A DNA stretch of 64,000 nucleotides from Liolophura sinensis. Taxonomy: Eukaryota > Mollusca > Polyplacophora > Chitonida > Chitonidae. Shown here piece by piece: positions 46,779-58,559 of the stretch. Position 1 is the stretch's first letter. Each line of letters begins with the position of its first letter. The notes under the pieces are model-generated. The model made no database searches. It saw nothing but the letters and a program-made list of their open reading frames with translations, and was not told the DNA's origin. The position numbers and the translations under genes are program-made. Location: NCBI RefSeq assembly GCF_032854445.1, contig NC_088301.1, positions 19,153,808 through 19,217,807 on the forward strand, given 5' to 3'.

Positions 46779-47780
46779 CTAGCCCTGTCTTCTTACCCAT
46801 AGTATTTTCGATGGCCATTTCTCGAAATCTCCGATTTCCAACGGATGGAGGTCCATTCTAGAACGTTTCGGGACAAACCCTTTAATTTCCAGTTCCTCCA
46901 GTGCGATCTGAATGGGTTTCCTGAGATTCTCATTGTATGTGAAACTCATGAATATGCATTCGATGTGGATGATTTCAAAAAGATGACTGCCTGCGAGAAC
47001 CATCGGCTCTTTGCCGCCAATATCTATCCGAATAACGGCCTTGTTGACGTCGATAAACTTAAGGAGGTCGTCAAGAAAGACATTTTTGACGACTCTGTGG
47101 TTCTTGACGTCTTTCACGGTGATGAATTCCCTGGGAATGTGATGTGGGTAGGCGCCTGCAGCGTTCTTAGCGGGCACAAAGATGAAGGAGTAACCCCTGA
47201 CGGTGGTCAACGCAGCTTCTACAAGAGTCACTTTGTCCAGAAAACGGTTGGTATAGATGCTCTTCTTGAGTCTGCTCACTGTGCTGTGGCAAGCGTCCAC
47301 CGCTAGCACCTTACGTCCCATAGCCGCAGCGGTCAGCGTGAACACACCCAGGTTCGCACCGAGATCTAGTAAACCGAGTTCCTTGTCTCGATTTAGAATG
47401 GTTTCTAAATCATGGAGCTGATCAGATTCCCAAGTCTCGTACATCTTCAAAGACTTGGATACCACCTCGTCCCTCGCCAAGTCATATATGCATATCTTGA
47501 CCTTCCGGCTGGCGGCCTTGAAAGGCACACAGTTCACGTCTTCCATGGCTAGATGGTCCAAGATCTCACCGACATCGCGAAAAGTCTTGCCTCTTAGTTT
47601 CGCCAGCCCGGTGGATAACAACGCCTTGACTTTGGGCGCCTGTAACTCTGGTGCCTTTCTCTTTGGTTTTTCGTTCTCTTTGGAGGACGTCAGAATGTAG
47701 TAAACTATGAGAACAGTAAGAATGTACAGCAAATGCCAGACCTTTACACGCCTGAGGAATCTGAATTTGAATGACGTCAT
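46779..47780 (-). CDS. FkbM-family methyltransferase, type II membrane anchored, intronless
   Basis: A single 333-residue frame. Residues 15-31 (WHLLYILTVLIVYYILT) form one membrane span preceded by basic residues, so a Golgi or ER type II topology with luminal catalytic part is likely. Residues 137-147 LLDLGANLGVF are the SAM-binding glycine motif and VLAVDA (158-163) the acidic strand after it. LDDLLKF---NKAVIRIDIGGKEPMVLAG (236-264) matches the FkbM C-terminal signature, though the usual ID-EGHE appears as IDIGGKE. FkbM enzymes methylate oxygen atoms of sugars or other small groups; the substrate is unknown. No intron in about 1 kb contrasts with its neighbours and suggests a retrocopy or a naturally single-exon family. 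An ORF on the opposite strand is a shadow. Confidence 0.88.
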   Translation of the reverse strand: MTSFKFRFLRRVKVWHLLYILTVLIVYYILTSSKENEKPKRKAPELQAPKVKALLSTGLAKLRGKTFRDVGEILDHLAMEDVNCVPFKAASRKVKICIYDLARDEVVSKSLKMYETWESDQLHDLETILNRDKELGLLDLGANLGVFTLTAAAMGRKVLAVDACHSTVSRLKKSIYTNRFLDKVTLVEAALTTVRGYSFIFVPAKNAAGAYPHHIPREFITVKDVKNHRVVKNVFLDDLLKFIDVNKAVIRIDIGGKEPMVLAGSHLFEIIHIECIFMSFTYNENLRKPIQIALEELEIKGFVPKRSRMDLHPLEIGDFEKWPSKILWVRRQG

Positions 47781-49457
47781 GTTTCCACCGGTATTCGATG
47801 ACTTCAGGAAGTTCCACGGCGACTGCTGACCACCAAATCAGACAAGATAATGTAACTGACGTGTTTGTCTGATACAAACAGAAAGAAGCACCCACCGCTA
47901 CGGTATGCCCATAGAGCAAATGCTCTTCAGTTCATGTAGTTTAAAAGTGTGTTTGGCCACGTGGATCGGCCCACAAGACTGTAGACAGGGCAAGCACCTC
48001 CAGGTCTTCTCCTTGTCACATCTGTTATCAAGACACTATACATGTACTGTGTACTCTGTACGTGTACTACTTATGATGTCTGGGTAAATTAGTCGCACAA
48101 CGTTGCATGGTCAACCGTCACTGTCATGAAGTTGAAACTCCACAGCCTATCGGTGTCAGAAAGACCACTATATGTTGTGGAGTTCGTCGTTAAGTATGAC
48201 TGTAAAGGTCTGTGTTCACCACGAAGTTGATGTAGGCCTACAAATGTTACCAGCGATGTAACAATGGAGTTTTCTCGATCCAGGTGACACCATTGCAGCC
48301 GTCACAATTTTTAAAAAAAATCAATCGCATTCTCGAGAGAACGTTAATAGACGAGACTACAAGATGTCTCGACGAAGAAATCAGAATTAGTTTTATATTT
48401 TAGAGTACCAGTGCTTTTGAGATTAAACTTCACATCTCGTCATTTCACATCTTGTGCGAGATGTCTACTAAACAGCATAATAATGTGTATATAATGTACA
48501 TTTTCCGTTACAAAATATCAATTGCTCGATGAAATGAAGACTGGCTAATTGATTTTCATGGGTCGTCTGCTCATACGAGAACGGCTTCACATCTCAGGCA
48601 TGACCTTTAAAATCTTGTTGAAGAGAGTTCAAGCCCAACAAATGTCAACTTGTGTTTTCTGTGAATGGAATATATCGCTCAGCCCGACTCGATTTTTGGT
48701 GGAATCCATAACAGGACGTTCATAATACTGTTAACACTTATGATGTTTTTTTTTTAAATTACATGCATGTACACCAGTAAGAAAAAGGCTCCCTCATCTA
48801 ATTTGGGTTGTCTTAAGTTTGTCATAAAACAATTAATCCATCCATCAGTCAGTTGAAGTTCTACGTGTGAAGGTCTGTCAGCAACCAGGGGATTGTTGTC
48901 GGTTTTTCCATGACGCTGACGTACGGTTTCCTCTCACCATGATGCTGGCCTCAAGGGAAATATTGTTGGGAACGGCAAATACTAATCAAATAAATAAATA
49001 TAATTTTGAATCGTTGACATTTCCCTGTTACTTATTTTCATCTGGTATTTTGACTTACGAACTTGTGTGCAACATTACCCAATTCAGTACCAGTTAATAA
49101 AACATCAATCAAATAAATATATAAATCAAATCAAATAGTCCCAAAGCACAATTAAATAAAACCTATCAGAGAGGACTAATCCGATGATGTTACCTTGTCA
49201 GAAACTTATTTAAGCGGTTCTGGATTCAGACAGCATATGCAATAACTACAATGGAATTCACCTTGCTATTTCAGCAAACCCTTATACCTGAAAACTACAG
49301 GTGACTTGATTGTTGTTTGATTCGATTGTGAAGAATAGGTGGTAGATGTGGACAAAGACTTCCAACTTTTAAACTGTTCTGCGCTATTTAAATTTAATAT
49401 AAAACATGAATAAAAACAGTAATTTAAAACCATTGCCATTCGTCGACTGCTTTGATG
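47781..49457. other. Upstream of the FkbM gene; no gene seen
   Basis: Contains a diverged SINE A fragment at about 48865-48995 (GGTCTGTCAGCAACCAGG to CAAATAAATAAATA). A palindromic CRE-like TGACGTCA overlaps the FkbM start codon just inside the gene (47772-47779). Otherwise unassigned AT-rich sequence. Confidence 0.45.
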
Positions 49458-49927
49458 GATTTATTTATTTAATTGGTGTTTTACGAAAAACTCAAGAGTA
49501 TTTCACTTATACCACAGCAGCCAGCATTATGGCGGGAGAAAACCGGGCAGGGCCCGGGGGAAACCCAACACCATCAGCAGGTTACTGTCAGATCTTCCCA
49601 CGCGCCACGAGCCAGTCACTTTGAACTCGGGCGAAGAGCCAACGAATAAGGTTTTATTTATTATTTATTTATTTGATTGGTGTTTTACGCCGTACTCAAG
49701 AATATTTCATTTATACGACGGCGGCCAGCATTATGGTGGGAGGAGACCTGGCAGAGCCCGGGGGAAACCCACGACCATCCGTAGGTTGTTGACAGACCTT
49801 CCCACATACGGCCGAAGAGGAAGCCAGCATGAGATGGACTTGAACTCACAGCGACCATATTGGTGAGAGGCACCTGGATCATTACGCTGCGCTAGCGTGC
49901 TAACCAACTGAGCCACGGAGGTCCCCC
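49458..49927 (-). repeat. Two SINE family A copies in tandem, minus
   Basis: A head-less copy at 49458-49608 and a full copy at about 49653-49927. The full copy ends CCACGGAGGTCCCCC, the reverse complement of the tRNA-like start, and keeps A and B boxes. Confidence 0.88.
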
Positions 49928-50699
49928 AGCGAATAAGGAGGGTAATAATGCCGGCCAACCAAGGGGATGGGGATTTAACCCCGCCTCCTGACAGGGAGCT
50001 TGGTTTTAATATCCCCTCGATCTAACTGTTCGTTGGACCTTGGTGATAAAGAGCAGATATGATGCTCGTAGAGTTTTGCTCTCAGTGAAGACCAACTTGT
50101 TTTTATCAATATGACTTGCAATTCTATGGCATATCACACTTGGCAAAGTTCATCAGTAACTTGCCAAAAGCCGCTAGTTTACTGCAGATACTCCAGGTTT
50201 ACTCCACCCATATGATTGTCGCGTAAATGAAAAATTCTTAACAATGACAGAAGGAACATTGTTGTATTAGATAAATGAATAAATAAAAATATCTGCGTGT
50301 AAAACAAGGGAGGTAACTCAAAATAGTACTATTTATGTCTTTTGTTACACAACTACCTCCCCTGCACTGACATGTAGTTCAGACGTATTTTCTGTGTAGT
50401 GCGGTGAGATAATTACTGTTCTGTGTAGTTTCAGTGTGGTTGCTGTGTAATAAGTTGTGATAATAACTGCCACGAGTACTTACAACATAAGTCTAGTTGG
50501 TGTGTAATACAATGTTATAATCACTTGTGTGAGTTGTTACTATATATATATATGAGTTGCTATATAATACAGTTTGACGATTAGTGTTGTTAGGGTACAC
50601 TTAGGCCTAGTATTCATTGCAACACCATGAGAAAGACATTTAACACGATTGTTCATGTTTGATGTAAGATTTAGTACAGTGCAATTTTATATATACTCT

Positions 50700-52110
50700 G
50701 ACACTCACGCTTGTTTAGTTACTGTGGAGCTGAATGGTGTGGCACAGCGCTGCTTGTGTAGTTACTGTGGAGTTGAATGGCGTGGCACCGCTCAGCTTAT
50801 GAAGTTACCGTGGTGTGGCACAGCTCTGCTTGTGTAGTTACTGTGGAGTAGAATGGTATGGCACCGCTCAACTTATGAAGTTACCGTGGCGTGGCACAGC
50901 TCTGCTTGTGTAGTGCCTGTGGAGTTTAATGGTGTGGCACCGCTCAGCTTATGAAGTTACCGTGGTGTGGCACAGCGCTGCTTTTCTTGTTACTGTACAG
51001 TTGAATGGTATGGCACGGTGCTGCTTGTTTAGTTACTGTGGAGTTGAATGGTGTGGCACAGCGCTACTTGTGCAGTGAGAGTGGAGTTGAATGGTGTGGC
51101 GCCGCTCTGCTTATGAAGTTACAGCTGTGCTGGTCTACGTTGGAGTTAAATGGTATGGCACAGCGCTGCTTGTTTAGTTACTGTGGAGTTGAATGGTGTG
51201 GTATCGTTCTGATAATAAAGTTACCGTGGTGTGGCACAGCTGTGCTTGTCTAGTTACTGCGGAGTTGTATGGTATGGCACAGCGCTACTTGTTTAGTTAC
51301 TGCGGAGTTGAATGGTGTGGCACCACTCTGTTTATGAAGTTATCGTGATGTGGCCCAGCTCTGTTTGTCTAGTGAGTGTGGAGATGTATGGTATGGCACA
51401 GCGTTGTTTGTTTAGTTACTATGGAGTTGAATGATGTGGCACCGCTCTGCTTATGAAGTTACCGTGGTGTGGCATACCTCTGCTTGTGTAGTGACTGTGG
51501 AGTTGAATGGTATGGCACAACGCTGTTTGTTTAGTTACTATGGAGTTGAATGATGTGGCACCGCTGTGCTTATGAAGTTACCGTGGTGTGACACAGCTGT
51601 GCTCGTCTAGTTACTGTGGAGTTGAATGGTATGGCACAGCGCTGTTTGTTTAGTTACTATGGAGATGAATGATGTGGCACCGCTCTGCTTGTGTAGTGAT
51701 AGTGGAGTTGAATGTTACTGTTGTGCTTATGTAGTTATCGTGGTGTGGCACAGCTCCACTTATGTAGTTATCGTGGTGTGGCACAGATCCACTTATGTAG
51801 TTATCGTGGTGTGGCACAGATCCACTTATGAAGTTACAGTGGTGTGGCTTAGCTCCTCTTATGAAATTACCGTGGCGTGGCACAGCTCCACTTATCTAAT
51901 TACCGTGGTGTGGCACAGCTCCACTTATGTAGTTACCGTGGTGTGGCACAGCTCCACTTATGAAGTTACCGTGGTGTGGCACAGCTCCACTTATGTAGTT
52001 ACCGTGGTGTGGCACAGCTTCACTTATATAGTTACCGTTGTTTGGCACAGCTCCACTTATGAAGTTACCGTGGTGTGGCGCAGCTCCACTTATGTGGATA
52101 CCGTGGAGTT
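50700..52110 (+). repeat. Minisatellite with two unit lengths
   Basis: To about 51715 the repeat is a dimer of about 76 bp: GTTACTGTGGAGTTGAATGG TGTGGCAC plus GAAGTTACCGTGGTGTGGCA CAGC. From about 51740 only the 36-bp half remains, about ten times. Because 36 is a multiple of three, a 174-codon plus frame survives by accident. Decayed units trail to about 52650. Confidence 0.92.
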
Positions 52111-52649
52111 TCTACACTGTCGAGATGTTGTTTATCTTCATTTTGTGTAGTTGCTACATGCTTATGTTGTACGGTGTTTTTTTTCTTTTGTTACTCGGCT
52201 TTTGTGTCAACATTACTTTGGTCTGTATGCTGCCAGCCATTCCCAGTTCCACCAGTTTTTTTTCAGTTTTGTTTGTTGTATAAACACTATACCGAACACA
52301 CTAGACATGGTACCTTATCTGAGGCATTGTCGACCACAGTACGTCAATACTTAAGATGGCCGTTAGATGAGCGACAAGCTAGAAAATACCAAGACTGGCC
52401 ATTTTACTTTCAGGCATGGCTAGAGTTGGACATGGCAATGACACAACACTGCTTACTTTGTTGATATTTGGTATGGCCTATTACAACACACTGATTTTGT
52501 ATAGTTACTTTTTGCCGTGAGGTGAGGCCTGATATAGCACTGCTTTGTGTACATAGTTTGTTGCTATTTGGTACAGTCTGATATAGCACTGCTCGCTGCA
52601 GTCACCTTGTTGCTATTTGGTGCCGTGTATAATGATCTCGCTTTGCATA

Positions 52650-54100
52650 AATTTTGGTTGCCATATGACAAGTTGTGTAATACCAGGCACCTTTGTAAAA
52701 ATGTATAATTGCTGTACAGTTATTATGTTAGATTTCTAAAACATTTCAGCTGTTAGGCCTATCCCAACCAACGAAATGCAGCTGGGCGTGCAACAACGAC
52801 ATTGCTTCAATGCACGTTCGAATGATGTAAAATAGTGGCCATCGGCACAAAAAACGAGCACATTGTTGACAAATAATTCGCTTGACAAAACGTGGAATGT
52901 TTATTGTGTTTTCTTATGTTACAAAAAAGTAGTCAGGAATGTCAAGAGTGAGACCGGATTGATGGGAATTCCGTACAGTGATTGATCATGGCCATGCAAA
53001 TGCTGACAGACCGATATGGCAAGGCAAGTACTTTTATGATGAATAAAGCGTTTTCTTTTGAAAAAAAATTTCACGTTGTCTGACAAAATTTTGGCCACAT
53101 ATGGCAAAGACCGCATACTTTTATCCACCTGGCTTTAAGTCTGAGACCAAAAGCGAATGTGTTTTGACAGAGTCTGTTCTCTCTTCAGATCACCGGTTCC
53201 CACAGGGGCCATTTTTCGGAATGTTTTACACTAATAATCTCGTGGAATCTCGTTTTTTGCTGCGTTATGTCAAGTCGAGGTTTTTCACACATGATCACGC
53301 TCTTGGGAGTTCTTGAACAAGGCTCATATTTCACTTCACTCTTTCCTAACAACGCAACATTAAATGTCGTGTTTTCTTTTTATTTTGGATTGATCGAAAT
53401 TTCCGAATTATACAGCAGAGGGATCAGAAGGAAGCAGCCATATTGGATTGCAGGAACCTGGCTACATCCCAGCAGAAATCGAGACTCTATCATTATAGAC
53501 GTCAAGAGATGTTTGATTCTTGCTGTAATAGCTTTATTTTAATGATTTAGTTGTTTGAATTTTCTAAACATAAAACGTTTAGTGAACATTTGATTGTCGA
53601 TAAATGACCGAAGCGCTGCGATGATCTTGGGAGTCGGAGGGTATGTCAACCTGGACACTTGAGTTCAATCCACAGTTTGGCCTTTATGTTTCCTTTCCAG
53701 ATGGAGATCAACACACGGCAAGAGGACAGATCAAACACTGGACAGAGTGTCTAGGTGGATTAACAAAAGGAGTGTTGGCCTTCCAGTGAAGCAGCACTAT
53801 ATATGGTTGCATCAGGACCGTTCCGCTTCAGTGAGGCACAATGCTATGCTGAAGACACTTGACACCCACGCAGTCACATTATGCTAATACCCGGCCGACC
53901 AGTAGATGGTCCATTCCTATTATGCTGAACGCCAATTGAGGTAGTGTCACGATTATAATTGTTAAACTTGTTATTTGGATTCGGAATGGAACCCCGAATG
54001 TTCCACATAAAAGGCCGGGGCTTATCCGCTACGCCACCGCATACCAGACAAAATAAGGCCATTTGTTCTGACCCTGTTTTAACTTGCCCAACAAGGGTAC
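52650..54100. other. No gene seen; family C-like fragment
   Basis: About 53800-53900 resembles family C (CAGTCACATTATGCTAATAC). The longer frames around 53100-53540 have no recognisable domain. Confidence 0.35.
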
Positions 54101-54102
54101 AG

Positions 54103-54108
54103 ATCATT

Positions 54109-54186
<78 letters not shown>
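54103..54186 (+). repeat. TTTA tetranucleotide repeat
   Basis: About 20 perfect TTTA units, abutting the 3' end of a minus SINE B; probably that SINE's expanded tail. Confidence 0.95.
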
Positions 54187-54187
<1 letters not shown>

Positions 54188-54440
54188 GTGTGAGTGCTTG
54201 GGGTTTAACATCGTACTTAACGACGAAGGAATCCTTAGAGTGCACGTAATGTGACTCCTTGTTGCAGGACGGATTTCCACCGCTCTTTTATCTAATGCTG
54301 CTTCACTGAGACGCCTTACCGAAGGGAAGCAAGTCGCCCCCCCGAACTGATGGTCAACCCTTCTATACCCTTCATGCTGAACGCCAAGCGAGGAAGTTAC
54401 AACTTCCACTATTAAAGTCTTAGGTGTCACTCGACCCAGG
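54187..54440 (-). repeat. SINE family B, minus, head-truncated
   Basis: GAGTGCTTGGGGTTTAACAT start, GATTTCCACCGCTCTTTTAT, GAACGCCAAGCGAGGAAGTT, ending at GTCACTCGACCCAGG, just short of the tRNA-like part. Confidence 0.85.
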
Positions 54441-55099
54441 TATTTAGTTAGAGGAGAAAGCAGGAGTGGTTTGCATAAACTGTAGACCTTTGGAAAATTA
54501 CTGCCAAACTTTCCCACGTGCGACGTATTGCACGCCATACAGGCGAATGTTGGACGGCAAAAGCGCCTCCTCCACAGTCCCCCAACCAACACCACCCCCC
54601 ACCCCCACCTCCATCGACGAACGCCGTTGACTGTTCATTGTCACCAAGGCCGCACAAATAATATGTTTCAAGGTTTGAAGACATTATCAGAGATTTCTAG
54701 GACGATATCTCAGGCCTTGGGCGGAAGGTTCTAAGGTATAAATAAATGCCTTTCAAGAAGTGAGGTTTAATTAGTCTACCGCAATGCCGTAAGCGTCTAT
54801 TTTTCATCATTAATATCGCTGACAACTTATTTTTGCTGTGGAGCAATTTGATCCCTGGCTAGCTGAATGGATTACCTCGGCAATGTCGGCTGACTCGGTT
54901 GTCAAGGCTTGGTCACTGGGGCTGGCCATCTCGACGGAAGAGTTCCAACTTATATTAGTTAGTCAACGTTCGAACTAACAACGACATATTCTTCCCTAGA
55001 GGGCTGTAAAGTGTGGAAAACATCCCAGTCGTCGAAGACCGGTTTCTCCACTGCAGTATCGCACCATGGCTGTATGAGACTGACGAGTCACAGAGACGA

Positions 55100-55530
55100 T
55101 CGTACACTTTCTCAGTTCTATACAGCAGTGTAACCCAAAGTAAAGAGCTGTACTGCAGTCTAATCCAAAGTAAAGAGCTGCACTGCGGTGTAATCCCAAG
55201 TAAAGGGCTGTACAGATGTGTAATCCAAACTAAAACAGCTGTACAGCAGTGTAATCCAAACTAAAAGAGCTGTACAGAAGTGTAATCCAAACAAAACAGC
55301 TGTACAGCAGTGTAATCCAAACTAAACAGCTTTACAGGAGTGTAATCCAAACTAAACAACTGTACAGCAGTTTAATCCAAATTAAACAGCTTTACAGAAG
55401 TAATCCAAACCAAACAGCTGTGCAAGAGTATAATCCAAACTAAACAGCTGTACAACAGTGAAATCGAAAGTCAACAGCTGCACAGAAGTGTAATCCAAAC
55501 TAAACAGCTGTACAACAGTATAGTCCAAAC
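55100..55530 (+). repeat. Tandem repeat, about 29-bp unit, about 14 copies
   Basis: Units ACAGCAGTGTAATCCAAACT AAACAGCTG with moderate divergence. The downstream MITE begins inside the last unit. Confidence 0.88.
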
Positions 55531-55769
55531 TGTTAATTTTAACAGAAAGTCTGTTGTCCGAGTGATGCTAGAATGGATTCTGTTACTATAACACAGATTT
55601 TTTTCGTCTTCAACATAATATCCTGTTGGTCTAATAGAATTTTTATGTTGAATCAGTAGAATATGTGTGTTATATTTAACAGAACAATCTGCTACAATAA
55701 CAAAACACATTCTAGTATCACTCAGACAACAGACTTTCTGTTAAACTTGACAGATTAATTTTTTGAGTG
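55531..55769. mobile_element. MITE, copy 1 (left tip missing)
   Basis: Inverted ends TTTTAACAGAAAGTCTGTTG TCCGAGTGATGCTAGAATG and, at the right, the matching CATTCTAGTATCACTCAGAC AACAGACTTTCTGTTAAA. The right tip ends TTTTTTGAGTG next to TA. The left 18 bp are lost into the tandem repeat. Confidence 0.8.
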
Positions 55770-58085
55770 TATAAGTCACATCATATATTTACGATTTGAG
55801 AGATTATTGACTGTAATTGGAGATAATTAAACACATGTCATTCAGAACTTCAACGTAATGCCTTATGCCGACTTTTTCTTCTCGAAATCTATGGTAAATT
55901 CAGAGGAATATAACCTTTCATGGTTCTGTGACTAAAAATGATATCCGAGAGTCGAAATTTTGTGATAAAAATACGAAATTTGGAAACAAGAAAGCCAAAA
56001 GAAAATCGAAATTTTGGCATAAGATTTCAACTATCCTATGTCGAAATTTCAACCATTTCTCCTCCTCACCCTCTCTTTGTTTTTTACAATGACCTCCATA
56101 GTTTTATGTACTGAGCGGTTAATTATTTACATACATCTTGTTATCATAGTGGTTAGTTTTACAAATCATCCCAACCATTTGTTGAAGATCTGGGTGTGGA
56201 TTTCTGCTGCATAAACAAACGAGATGGTAGAAACAGACTGACGACCAGATGATGATTGCCAATAAAGGAAGCATGTGAAATAAGATTCTTTTATGGTGCA
56301 ATTATGGTTTTATGATTAAGGTTTCCCATGTTGACATAAGTGAATCAGCGCACATGGACTAGAAAACGGCCAGATATTCGCGAACTTCCTGCCTGGAGGG
56401 CCATGGAAACCGGCAGATCTCAGAAGCGAGTGGCAATCGTGCACGGTGACTGACTTTGCTAATCTGGTAGGAACCGGCCTCATCTGGCGATGATCCAAAA
56501 CCGTCCTGGGTGCCAGGCTTCACTAGGTTTTAATCTCACGTGTGTTTATATATAGTGGGACCAGTCACCTATAATTAGTCCGCCATCTTCCATACTGCCC
56601 GCAGCTCTTTAGCTTTTGAACTCGCTGTTTTAGTTTGTGATGATATAGGGCACACCCCTGGAGGCCACTGCATTCAAGAGGAAAATTCCGAACCAGCGGA
56701 GCCCATTCTAGTCCAAAACCCCCTCAATGGGGTACAAAAACCAATTAGCGACCAGCTTTAAGTCGATTTTTTCAGTAAAAGCTTTCACAAAGAGTCCCCG
56801 TACATTAACTTAGGTCACTGCAAACGGCTTTCAAAAGCACGTTAAAAAATATTTCAGTGCTTGCATTTTCAAACAGATTTTTCTTTTACAAGCAATGCCC
56901 GATGGGATAACTACCGGGTGCCACAACACACGACTTTTAACGCGAATTCATCCAATAATTATTGTCTTGCACGTCCTCGGGCTACTAACCATTCCTTTCA
57001 CAGTCGTTCTTCACAGCGATCGAATTTCATCAGTATGTCTTGGACAATTTGCAAAGTTTTCTTGTGAAATGAGGCATCCTGCCAGTCAAACTTTCTATTT
57101 TTGTTCTTTGACAAAAAATTATATTCACTTTGTTCGATGGTGTGATTTTTTATGGAAGTCACATGCTATAGGCTACGTGCATCATACAATCAAAATACGC
57201 GCGTGAGGAAGTGCCTCTCTCGTTCGATGGTGCATTTTTGCACCTTATACATTCAAAAAACACGTGTGGCGGGGTGTCCCTCTGCACTATATTACGTGAT
57301 TCACCTGTAATGATTCACGAAGTCAAATGAACAAGTTATCTCGTTAAGATAACATTTTCGTATATTTATGAAAGAAATCTAATTACATGAATTACATGGA
57401 TTACATGACCTTTGAAATCACTAGTACCAATATAGACTTAACTTTGTCCTGTTCTTTATATGTTCAAAATGTTTCAGTAGCCACAAAAAGATAGTAGTAT
57501 TAAGATGCTTTGTTCTACACAGAGCTTTGATACATCTCGTCCACTACTGAGAAGAAAGCTCTGCGGTTCTGATATCGAACAATTGAGGTGGTTATTAATG
57601 CCACCAAGGCCTTGACCAATGCTCAAGCGTGGACTTGCAACAGTTAATAATATCCCTGGTAACCAATAAAGAACCAGTCTCTGTTACTGGTCATCACAAG
57701 GACTATAGTAATAAACGATCCTAGGATGAGGGAAATGGTAAATTGACATTGGGTACTAATAAAACGTATCAAACCGAGCTACATCGTGCGTAAAAGCCAA
57801 GCCTTTGATAACGACGGAACCAGTCTGTCAGATGGAACGTTATTTAAGCAGGGTAACAATGCTCGGGTCGTCTTGATTTAGCACACTATGCTAGCTGCTT
57901 TAGAATGGGACGCGCAGTGACGATTTATGGTACCAGAACTAGGTCCTTCCTATCACTTTCTCTCACCACTGACCCATTAAACACGGCGTCCCTTTGATGT
58001 TCTTTTGAAAATTTTGACCGCATTGGACATGTCTTGCCAGGAGGATACTGTGATAAAACGTGAACGGTGACCATGGAGACTGTTT
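55770..58085. other. No gene seen
   Basis: Unassigned sequence. The open frames near 56861-57206 show no family resemblance. Confidence 0.3.
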
Positions 58086-58210
58086 TGAACGGTTTTATTT
58101 ATTTATTTATTTATTTATTTATTTGATTGGTGTTTTACGCCGTACTCAAGAATATTTCACTTACACGACTGCGGCCAGCATTATGGTGGGAGGAAACCGG
58201 GCAGAGGCAG
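58086..58210 (-). repeat. SINE family A 3' fragment, minus
   Basis: Seven TTTA tail units, then GATTGGTGTTTTACGCCGTA to GGGAGGAAACCGGGCAGAG; the rest is absent. Confidence 0.85.
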
Positions 58211-58292
58211 TTTTACTTTGCCGTTAAACTTACAAGACATTTGGAAGGCAGTACCTATTTATCATGACTGTTACTGAACAGCATTAGACCTA

Positions 58293-58555
58293 CTCTCAAA
58301 AAATAATCCCTTAAATTTTCACTGAAAATCTATTGTCTGAGTGCCAGTGACGATAGAATGTATTTTGTTATAATAGTAGATTGTTCTTTTAAATATAGCA
58401 CACATATTGTGCTAATCCAACTTTAAGATTATATTAGGCCAACAGCAAATTTTTGTTGTATATGACACAACGTTATGTTATGATAACATAATACATTCTA
58501 GCAACATTCAGACAACAGATTTCCTGTTAAAATTAAGAGATTACTTTTTTGAGAG
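58293..58555. mobile_element. MITE, copy 2 (complete, TA-flanked)
   Basis: 263 bp with about 65-bp inverted repeats starting CTCTCAAAAAA and ending TTTTTTGAGAG, flanked by TA on both sides. That is the layout of a Tc1/mariner-type non-autonomous element. The same family as 55531-55769. Confidence 0.85.
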
Positions 58556-58559
58556 TATA

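Noticed and set aside
46845-47306. 153-codon frame opposite the FkbM gene
   Set aside because: Antisense shadow; the minus-strand protein has recognised motifs across the same bases.
51626-52150. 174-codon plus frame with VWHSSTYVVTV repeats
   Set aside because: A 36-bp tandem unit keeps the frame open by chance; sequence before and after is the same satellite.
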